Shown in pieces: positions 1 to 4,880 of a DNA stretch of 8,506 nt. Made by a program: the position numbers and the translations under genes. The stretch is from an uncultured Bacteroidales bacterium (GTDB lineage Bacteria; Bacteroidota; Bacteroidia; Bacteroidales; UBA932), in NCBI GenBank assembly GCA_927798505.1, contig CAKMNE010000059.1:1-8506 (forward strand), read 5' to 3'. Under the pieces are notes generated by a model. That model searched no databases. It saw nothing but the letters and a program-made list of their open reading frames with translations, and had not been told where the DNA came from. Position 1 is the stretch's first letter. Each line of letters opens with the position of its first letter.

Positions 1-1
1 G

Positions 2-760
2 CGCGGGGAGCAGAGTCTTATTCTGACATTCTGGCCTCATCCGAGAACGGTGCTCCGTGACGGTGCCAGAGATTTGCGCCTGTTGAACTCCATGGATGAG
101 AAAATGCGTCGCCTGCGCGATCTCGGTGTTGACAGGGTTGAGGTACTCCCTTTCAGCAGGGAGTTTGCTTCGCTCAGCGCCGAGCAGTACATGGATTTGC
201 TTGTCTCTGATTACGCTGTGACCGCGCTCGTGCTTGGATATGACAATCGCTTTGGCTCTGACCGGCTTTCGACTGAACAGATAGCGGCCCTTGCGCATTC
301 GCGCGCTTTGGATGTCGATCTGGTTCCCGCGCATCGCCTGGGCACAGTCATATCTTCTACGGAAATACGCAAAGCCCTTGCTGCGGGAGACGTTTCCGCG
401 GCTTCCGCAATGCTGGGCTATGATTATGAACTGGAGGGGGTGGTGGTCAGCGGCAATATGATGGGAAGAACCATAGGTTTTCCCACTGCCAACCTTAAAC
501 TTAGGGAACCTCTGAAATGCCTTCCTGCGGCCGGCGTCTATGTGAGCCGGGTGCATGTTGACGGCAGGGAGTTCACCGGAATGACCAATATAGACCACAA
601 CGGCAAAATCGAAACACACATCCTGGATTTCTCCGAGGATATCTATGGATTGGATATGAGAATCAGTTTCATCCGCCGTCTTCGCGACGAAATGCACTTC
701 AGTTCATTCGAACAGCTCAAAACCCAACTTACTATCGATCTTGCCGCTGTGCGCGCCTAG
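2..760 (+). CDS. ribF: Bifunctional riboflavin kinase / FAD synthetase, 5'-truncated by window edge
   Basis: Converts riboflavin to FMN and then FMN to FAD in the cytoplasm. The reading frame is open from base 2, and the residues before the first possible start (a GTG at 50) already match the family (TFWPHPRTVL, like the TFDPHPREVL of other RibF). The gene therefore begins outside the window, and about 40-60 N-terminal residues, including the GxFDGxHxGH nucleotide-binding motif, are missing. Visible FAD synthetase motifs are GYDNRFG (about 236-256) and ISSTEIRKAL (about 350-379). The flavokinase domain follows, with GRTIGFPTANL (about 464-496), GVYVSRVHVDG and the C-terminal stretch IRRLRDEMHFSSFEQLKTQL. 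The loop after GMTNI runs straight into KIETHILDF. Relatives carry an extra GxRPT-type segment there, so this enzyme is about nine residues short in that loop. The stop overlaps that of the convergent kinase gene. The assignment is firm. Confidence 0.95.
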   Translation, partial: RGEQSLILTFWPHPRTVLRDGARDLRLLNSMDEKMRRLRDLGVDRVEVLPFSREFASLSAEQYMDLLVSDYAVTALVLGYDNRFGSDRLSTEQIAALAHSRALDVDLVPAHRLGTVISSTEIRKALAAGDVSAASAMLGYDYELEGVVVSGNMMGRTIGFPTANLKLREPLKCLPAAGVYVSRVHVDGREFTGMTNIDHNGKIETHILDFSEDIYGLDMRISFIRRLRDEMHFSSFEQLKTQLTIDLAAVRA

Positions 761-1722
761 AGTTCCCAGGCTATTGCTGAGGAACCGAGTATGGCTGCAT
801 CTGAATCCTTGAGCTCTGAGAAGAGCAGCTGGACCTTGTCTTTCCACATAGGGCAGACAGCCTCGTTCATGGCCTTGGTTGCCGGCTCGTAAAGAAGCCT
901 GCGGGCCTTGGCGACACCGCCGAAAAGGATGATGGCCTGAGGTGCAGAGAATGCAATGAAACCGGCGAGAGCCTCACCGAGAATCCGTCCTGTGAACTCG
1001 TAAACCTGGTTTGCAATCTTGTCCCCGGCAAAAGCCGCTTCCTGCACATCCTTTGCTGTAAGCTTGTAAATATCACGAAGAGTGCTCGGCTCATCTGAAA
1101 GCTCCAGCAGTTCGCGTGCGGTGCGGGTAATGCCGATGGCGGAGCAGTATGTCTCGAGACATCCCACATTGCCGCAACCGCAAGGGCGTCCGTTGTGGCG
1201 GACAACGCGCACATGGCCGAGTTCTCCGGCAAATCCGTCGCTGCCGTAAACCAGTTTCCCGTCAATGACAATGCCGCTGCCCACTCCTGTGCCGAGGGTG
1301 ATGACGATGAAGTCTTTCATACCCCTTGCGGCTCCATAGTACATTTCACCGAGAGCGGCTGCATTGGCATCGTTGGTAAGGGCCACCGGCATACCGTCAA
1401 GAGCCTCTTGAAGCAAAGACGCGAAAGGCACGATGCGACCTGCCGCCCAGGTTACGTTTGCCGCGTTGTCCATAGTGCCCTTAAGGAAGTTGGCACAAGG
1501 TGCGCCTGCGCCGACGCCCACCACTTCGCCCTCAACTCCTGCTTTGGCGATCAAAGCTTTGATGGCTTCAGCAAGGAAGGCAACGAATTCGTGGTCGTCT
1601 GTGTGCTTGTTGGACGGGATAACGGTTTCTGCAACCACATTTCCCCGTCTGTCAATCACGCCGATTTTGGCGGTCTGACCGCCGATATCAACGCCTACGA
1701 CATAGTTCTTTGTGTTTTCCAT
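757..1722 (-). CDS. ROK-family sugar kinase, probable glucokinase
   Basis: Cytoplasmic ATP-dependent kinase of the ROK family, 321 residues, a full-length size. The N-terminal phosphate motif is VDIGGQTAKIG (residues 11-21). Next come TNDANAAALGE (116-126, with likely catalytic base Asp118), the second phosphate loop TLGTGVGSG (142-150), and the sugar/zinc region ELGH (167-170) followed by CGCGNVGCLE (181-190). His170, Cys181, Cys183 and Cys188 are the expected zinc ligands. FGGVAKA (267-273) is the adenosine-side motif. The overall pattern resembles the glucokinase-type ROK proteins of Bacteroides, so glucose is the likeliest substrate, but ROK kinases also use N-acetylmannosamine, N-acetylglucosamine, fructose or allose. 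One oddity is Gln16 where most relatives have Thr (DxGGT). The ATG at 1722 lies 14 bases after the stop of the lipoprotein gene, with AAGGA upstream, so it is probably the last gene of the greA unit. Confidence 0.9.
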   Translation of the reverse strand: MENTKNYVVGVDIGGQTAKIGVIDRRGNVVAETVIPSNKHTDDHEFVAFLAEAIKALIAKAGVEGEVVGVGAGAPCANFLKGTMDNAANVTWAAGRIVPFASLLQEALDGMPVALTNDANAAALGEMYYGAARGMKDFIVITLGTGVGSGIVIDGKLVYGSDGFAGELGHVRVVRHNGRPCGCGNVGCLETYCSAIGITRTARELLELSDEPSTLRDIYKLTAKDVQEAAFAGDKIANQVYEFTGRILGEALAGFIAFSAPQAIILFGGVAKARRLLYEPATKAMNEAVCPMWKDKVQLLFSELKDSDAAILGSSAIAWEL

Positions 1723-1736
1723 ACAATTAATTCCTT

Positions 1737-2837
1737 TTATTTCAATAATTTGGACAACTCTTTACGGAGAGCCTTGCTGCCGGTGATTTTGGTGGATGAA
1801 ACCTCGCCGTTGGCAATAAGCACGGTAGAAGGCAGGGTTTTCACATTGTAGTACCCCAAAGCCGGGCTGGATGCTCCCAATCCGTCACATACATTAATCC
1901 AAGGCAGTTTCTGATTTCTTACCACTGAAGCCCAAAGTGCCTTGTCGTTAGAAATGCAGACGGAGTAAATCTCCAGTCCCTTAGGATGATAATCAGAGTA
2001 CAGAGGCATAAGAACCTCCTGGTTGAAGAGTTTCTGGGCGGCATCGTCAGCAGTCCAGAAATGCACGAGAATAGCCTTTGCATCGACTCCCGTAAGGGAT
2101 ACCTTCTCGGAATTCACATCCGGAAGCGCAAGCTCGGGAAAACCTGCCTCCTGAGCCTTAGAAAGGGAAACCTGCAGGCTAAGGGCATTCTCCCTGCGCT
2201 GAGCCTCCTTGTCCAGGGCCTTGACATAGCGCGAATCCGGATAGGACTGCTTGAGGGAATCGCATACGGCCCTGAAGGTTATGGCGTCGGTTGCCTGGCT
2301 GAATACCGGGATGCCGGGGGCGAGCGTCTGGTAGAGCACAGGGATGACCGAAAGCGAGGAGCTGTGGCTCAGTACATAGGTTAACCTGCTACGGTAGTAG
2401 TTGATATAGGTCTTGCTGAAGCTCGGCGTGTCCGGGGCGTTCTGCATCGCCGAGATGAATTCGGCATAGTCCTTTTCCACCGCGCAAAGCTCTTCCGAGC
2501 CTTTGGAGCCCGTTACGGTATAGTTGCCGAGGGTATCGGCTTCAACCACAGCCTTTTCTCCCGCCTCAAGCAGAAGAGAGGCCAGCCTTGTGTCGCCTTT
2601 GAATACATAGATGAACTCCGGATCGCCCTTCTTTACATCCAGCTTGTAGCGGAAACGGCCCTGATTGTCGGTGGTTACAGAATCCATCAGCTCGGAAGTG
2701 CTGACATTGAGCTTGTGCACCGCAAGTCTTGCCTGGGGAGCATCCTTTACTGTCATAGTGAAACTGGCCTTGGGTGAGCAGGCTGTCAGGGCGGCAAGTG
2801 CCGCGCAGATTGAGAGTAACGGTCTATAATTTCTCAT
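1737..2837 (-). CDS. DUF4369 / thioredoxin-like (TlpA-type) lipoprotein lacking CxxC
   Basis: Predicted envelope lipoprotein of 366 residues. A TTG at 2861 would give eight more residues, but the ATG at 2837 is preferred: it places a basic n-region and hydrophobic stretch directly before the lipobox LTAC, with Cys20 as the acylated residue. No run of acidic residues follows the Cys, so there is no obvious surface-export signal and a periplasm-facing anchor is likelier. Residues about 25-110 match the DUF4369 pattern (small beta domain with DSVTTDNQGRF). Residues about 120-230 are helical. Residues about 236-366 form a thioredoxin/AhpC-like domain with VHFW (258-261) and the cis-proline motif TLPST (334-338). 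The site where TlpA proteins carry WCxxC reads TADDAAQK, so there is no redox-active cysteine pair. The role is therefore probably structural or binding, not disulfide exchange. The start overlaps the HIT gene by 14 bases. The substrate is unknown. Confidence 0.82.
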   Translation of the reverse strand: MRNYRPLLSICAALAALTACSPKASFTMTVKDAPQARLAVHKLNVSTSELMDSVTTDNQGRFRYKLDVKKGDPEFIYVFKGDTRLASLLLEAGEKAVVEADTLGNYTVTGSKGSEELCAVEKDYAEFISAMQNAPDTPSFSKTYINYYRSRLTYVLSHSSSLSVIPVLYQTLAPGIPVFSQATDAITFRAVCDSLKQSYPDSRYVKALDKEAQRRENALSLQVSLSKAQEAGFPELALPDVNSEKVSLTGVDAKAILVHFWTADDAAQKLFNQEVLMPLYSDYHPKGLEIYSVCISNDKALWASVVRNQKLPWINVCDGLGASSPALGYYNVKTLPSTVLIANGEVSSTKITGSKALRKELSKLLK

Positions 2838-3225
2838 ATTCTGAAAGAATGGCTGCGGCAAGTTCGGCCTTGCGCTGGTCTGTAACTTCAGGACGCGTCT
2901 TGCGGAAATCCATATCCGCTTCGCTCTGCAGAGGTACGAGATGGATGTGGGTATGAGGGACTTCCATACCGAGCACAGCCACGCCTATGCGCTTGCAGGG
3001 GATGGCCGCCTTCATTGCGATGGCAACCTTTCGTGCGAAAGCCCAAAGACCTTCGTAAACATCCGGGTCGAGATTGAAGATATAGTCGTCCTCGACCTCC
3101 TTAGGAATCACCAGGGTATGACCCTCTGCCAGGGGGTTAATATCCAAAAAGGCGTAGAACTTATCGTTCTCCGCCACTTTGTAGGAGGGGATTTCTCCCT
3201 TCGCGATTTTTGTAAAGATAGTCAT
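2824..3225 (-). CDS. HIT (histidine triad) family nucleotide-binding protein
   Basis: Small cytoplasmic protein of 133 residues, the usual length for HinT/Hit-type hydrolases. It starts with the characteristic IFTKIAKGEIPSYKV (3-17), continues with FLDINPLAEGHTLVIPK (26-42), and carries the histidine triad HTHIHLVP (91-98; His91, His93, His95, of which the central histidine of such triads is the nucleophile). Family members hydrolyse nucleoside phosphoramidates or dinucleoside polyphosphates. Which substrate applies here cannot be read from the sequence. The start codon sits one base after the greA stop (TGA-T-ATG), so translation is almost certainly coupled to greA. Its own stop lies inside the start region of the downstream lipoprotein gene. 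Family assignment is secure and cellular role open. Confidence 0.93.
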   Translation of the reverse strand: MTIFTKIAKGEIPSYKVAENDKFYAFLDINPLAEGHTLVIPKEVEDDYIFNLDPDVYEGLWAFARKVAIAMKAAIPCKRIGVAVLGMEVPHTHIHLVPLQSEADMDFRKTRPEVTDQRKAELAAAILSEYEKL

Positions 3226-3226
3226 A

Positions 3227-3697
3227 TCAGATACTTATCTCAAGAATCTTGAATTTTATCACTCCGGCCGGAACTTTTGCCTCCACCGTTTCTCCTACAC
3301 CATGTCCTATCAGGGCCTTCGCAATAGGGGTGGTAGAGGCGAGCTTGCCTTTTGCAAAGTCTGCTTCCGATTCACCCACGATGGTGAAGGTCATAACCTT
3401 CTTTGCGGAGAGATTCTCAACCTTTACGGTATTGAGCATCTGCACTTTGTCGGTGGAAAGCATGGATGCGTCAAGCACCTTTGCCTTGGCAATCATATCC
3501 TGGAGGTTAGCGATTTTGATTTCAAGAAGGCTCTGGGCCTCGCGTGCCGATTCGTACTCGGCATTCTCTGAAAGGTCTCCCTTCTCTCTTGCTTCAGCAA
3601 TGGCTGCAGAGATGACAGGGCGTTGTGTAAGAGCCTCGGCAAGATCCTTCTTGAGCTTGTCGAGTCCGTCTTGACTCATATAATGTACTTCTGCCAT
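3227..3697 (-). CDS. greA: Transcription elongation factor GreA
   Basis: Rescues backtracked RNA polymerase by entering the secondary channel and stimulating cleavage of the nascent RNA. The protein is 156 residues, a normal GreA length. The N-terminal coiled coil spans about residues 8-78 and carries the tip motif GDLSENAEYESA (40-51). Asp41 and Glu44 are the acidic tip residues that help hold the catalytic magnesium, at the same numbering as in Escherichia coli GreA. The C-terminal FKBP-like domain contains TIVGESEADF and the GHGVGETVEAKVPAG stretch (about 130-145). The start at 3697 is preceded by an AT-rich leader without a Shine-Dalgarno, as is common in this phylum. A second ATG six codons in (MSQDGL) is a possible alternative. 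It is the first gene of the leftward unit, with a promoter box about 70 bases upstream. Confidence 0.96.
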   Translation of the reverse strand: MAEVHYMSQDGLDKLKKDLAEALTQRPVISAAIAEAREKGDLSENAEYESAREAQSLLEIKIANLQDMIAKAKVLDASMLSTDKVQMLNTVKVENLSAKKVMTFTIVGESEADFAKGKLASTTPIAKALIGHGVGETVEAKVPAGVIKFKILEISI

Positions 3698-3764
3698 AAA
3701 TTATTTATAATTAATTAATTCAATTAAAATAGAGTCCCGTCTTGGAAACGGAACCCTTCGCTTG

Positions 3765-3772
3765 CAAAGATA
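3765..3772 (-). promoter_or_regulatory. Probable greA-operon promoter, -7 box TATCTTTG
   Basis: Read on the minus strand the box is TATCTTTG, an exact match to the Bacteroidota -7 consensus TAnnTTTG. It lies 12 bases after the stop of the 44-residue gene and about 68 bases before the greA start, which would give an AT-rich leader of roughly 60 nt. No TTTG stands 19-21 bases upstream, so the -33 half is weak. Read-through from the small-gene promoter may contribute. Confidence 0.55.
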
Positions 3773-3784
3773 GCAAAAATTATC

Positions 3785-3919
3785 TTAATCCAGTCCTTCG
3801 TCGAACTTTGGTTTGATCAACTCGGAGTAGATAAACATCTTTTTGAGCTCTTTCTTTCGCTCTTCCGCATTCTGGGGTAGAATGAGGGATTGTTTCTTTT
3901 CCTTTTTTTCAGTAGCCAT
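3785..3919 (-). CDS. Small conserved-looking hypothetical protein (44 aa)
   Basis: A 44-residue frame running ATG at 3919 to TAA at 3785. It starts MATEKKEKKQSLILP, continues with a charged helix (NAEERKKELKKM, residues 17-28) and ends in IYSELIKPKFDEGLD. The sequence is highly charged, with no cysteine, signal peptide or membrane segment, so it should be a soluble cytoplasmic protein, perhaps one that binds nucleic acid or another protein. I believe I have seen Bacteroidales small proteins with a similar FIYSE..xPKF ending, but I cannot name a family. Support for a real gene is the very good promoter directly in front (TTTG-N19-TATCTTTG) and the fit between the tRNA terminator and the greA promoter. 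The -7 box ends only four bases before the ATG, so the mRNA is probably leaderless. The function is unknown. Confidence 0.68.
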   Translation of the reverse strand: MATEKKEKKQSLILPQNAEERKKELKKMFIYSELIKPKFDEGLD

Positions 3920-3923
3920 AAGG

Positions 3924-3954
3924 CAAAGATAACACTAATTGGGAACAACACAAA
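3924..3954 (-). promoter_or_regulatory. Promoter of the 44-aa gene, TTTG-N19-TATCTTTG
   Basis: On the minus strand TTTG (3954-3951) is followed by exactly 19 bases and TATCTTTG (3931-3924), a full match to the Bacteroidota -33/-7 arrangement. The -33 TTTG is the end of the T-run of the tRNA terminator, so one T-run serves both. Transcription should begin about 4-6 bases after the -7 box, that is at or beside the A of the ATG at 3919. Confidence 0.75.
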
Positions 3955-3983
3955 AAAGGTCGGGACTTGCGTCTCGACCTTTT
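3952..3983 (-). terminator. Intrinsic terminator of the tRNA-Asn gene
   Basis: On the minus strand the 3' flank of the tRNA reads AAAAGGTCG-A-GAC, loop GCAA, GTC-C-CGACCTTTTTT. This is a 9-bp stem, one A/C mismatch and three more pairs closed by a GCAA tetraloop of GNRA type, followed by six Ts. It begins two bases after the tRNA discriminator base. The plus-strand reading of the same hairpin lacks a strong T-run, so it acts mainly leftward. Confidence 0.85.
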
Positions 3984-3985
3984 CG

Positions 3986-4059
3986 CTCCCCCTCGGGGAC
4001 TTGAACCCAGGACCCCCTGATTAACAGTCAGGTGCTCTAACCAACTGAGCTAAGGAGGA
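3986..4059 (-). tRNA. tRNA-Asn (anticodon GTT)
   Basis: A complete 74-nt cloverleaf on the minus strand. Acceptor TCCTCCT pairs with AGGGGGA (one T-G wobble). The D arm is GCTC/GAGC with the loop AGTTGGTTA. The anticodon stem CCTGA/TCAGG holds the loop CTGTTAA, so the anticodon is GTT (Asn). The variable loop is GGGTC, and the T arm is CTGGG, loop TTCAAGT, then CCCCG. The discriminator is G and the 3' CCA is not encoded. The T stem has one T-C mismatch (positions 50/64), where the Bacteroides-type tRNA-Asn I recall is fully paired. It has its own promoter upstream and terminator downstream, so it is a single-gene transcription unit. Confidence 0.97.
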
Positions 4060-4080
4060 ATGTTTCCCTAAACGGGATTG

Positions 4081-4111
4081 CAAATGTAGTACATTTTTTT
4101 TGTTCTGCAAA
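4081..4111 (-). promoter_or_regulatory. tRNA-Asn promoter, TTTG-N19-TACATTTG
   Basis: On the minus strand TTTG (4111-4108), a 19-base spacer and TACATTTG (4088-4081) match the Bacteroidota consensus exactly in both halves and spacing. The start of transcription is expected near 4076, giving a leader of roughly 17 nt before the mature tRNA end at 4059, to be removed by RNase P. Confidence 0.8.
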
Positions 4112-4133
4112 GGTTTTTCTTAATTTTTTTCAA

Positions 4134-4141
4134 TATCTTTG
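4134..4141 (+). promoter_or_regulatory. Probable promoter of the rightward three-gene unit, -7 box TATCTTTG
   Basis: Plus-strand TATCTTTG matches the TAnnTTTG consensus and lies 42 bases before the ATG at 4184. The -33 position has T-rich sequence but no TTTG at 19-21 bases, so it is a weaker candidate than the two tRNA/small-gene promoters. It sits just upstream of, and divergent from, the tRNA promoter, with only 22 bases between the -33 of that promoter and this box. The leader can fold a small hairpin (4151-4156 with 4164-4169). Confidence 0.6.
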
Positions 4142-4183
4142 CTTTCGAGGCTTCGCGAAGGATGCGAAGTGACAAGGTTACCT

Positions 4184-4861
4184 ATGGATATACAGCAACT
4201 CTCTACAATGGTGAGAGACCTTGTTCTACAGCAGGATAAGGTCGTGGTCCCGGGACTCGGAGTCTTCATCGCCGAGTTTGTCCCGGCATCTTTTTCCGAC
4301 AGGGGCTACACCCTGAACCCACCTTACAGAAAGCTCAGCTTCGTGGCGGAAGGCGCCGGCTCCGAGCCGCGGCAGGAGGATTCCCGCAATAGTGTCAATG
4401 CTGACCCGGTTCAGTTGCAGCAATGCCTTGAGCGGCTGCGCTCCGATCTGCAGTCGAGCCGCTGCGTGGAACTGCCGCTTTTGGGCAAACTCCGTTTGAC
4501 CGCCTCCGGAGAACTGTTTTTCGTGGCTGACCCTGATCTGGACATCTATCCCGATGCTTTCGGACTTCATCCGGTATCGATGAAAAATCACGATCCGCAT
4601 ATCGAAGAAGCCGAACCCGCACCCGAAACGGCTCCGCTCGATGTGGAAACCCCGATGATAGAACCGGCACCAACAAATGAAGAAACTCCTATGCAAGAAG
4701 AGAATACAAAGAAAAAACACCCGGTACTCAAGGTGATGGGAATAGTGTTGCTCGTGCTGATGGTGGCAATGATAGCCTTCAGGCTGCTTGCCCTGCTCGC
4801 CCCTGACTTCATAGATTCCATACTTTACTCTGAAGAAGAACTAAGGCTTCTCGGCAAATAA
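4184..4861 (+). CDS. HU-CCDC81-like single-pass membrane protein
   Basis: A 225-residue protein. The ATG at 4184 is chosen because the protein then begins at the conserved MDIQQLSTMV, just after an AAGG. An upstream TTG at 4139 falls inside the promoter box. Residues about 1-55 (LVLQQDKVVVPGLGVFIAEF, then NPPYRKLSF) resemble the first bacterial HU-CCDC81 domain of Bacteroidota. Residues about 75-133 (LQQCLERLRSDLQ, then LPLLGKLRL and DAFGLHPVS) resemble the second. These are HU/IHF-like folds. A Pro/Glu-rich linker follows (136-175), then a lysine cluster (KKK, 176-178) and one membrane helix (about 181-206). The lysines before the helix imply a cytoplasmic N-terminus and a short tail of about 19 residues outside. 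Relatives I know carry a large periplasmic SPOR (peptidoglycan-binding) domain after the helix, and it is absent here. It is first in the rightward unit. The function is not established. Confidence 0.82.
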   Translation: MDIQQLSTMVRDLVLQQDKVVVPGLGVFIAEFVPASFSDRGYTLNPPYRKLSFVAEGAGSEPRQEDSRNSVNADPVQLQQCLERLRSDLQSSRCVELPLLGKLRLTASGELFFVADPDLDIYPDAFGLHPVSMKNHDPHIEEAEPAPETAPLDVETPMIEPAPTNEETPMQEENTKKKHPVLKVMGIVLLVLMVAMIAFRLLALLAPDFIDSILYSEEELRLLGK

Positions 4862-4880
4862 AGGCAAGCAATTCACCCTT

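Noticed and set aside
1195..1851. Plus-strand frame of 218 codons across the kinase and lipoprotein genes
   Set aside because: It crosses the boundary of two well-supported minus-strand genes and shows no recognisable domain.
3986..4059. tRNA gene as an integration (att) site
   Set aside because: No integrase, no repeated tRNA 3' end and no foreign-looking genes are nearby. Both flanks are compact core-type units.
4151..4169. Leader hairpin CTTCGC/GCGAAG as a riboswitch or attenuator
   Set aside because: It has only six pairs in a leader of under 45 bases with no T-run and no alternative fold. It could affect translation slightly but is too small to call a regulatory RNA.
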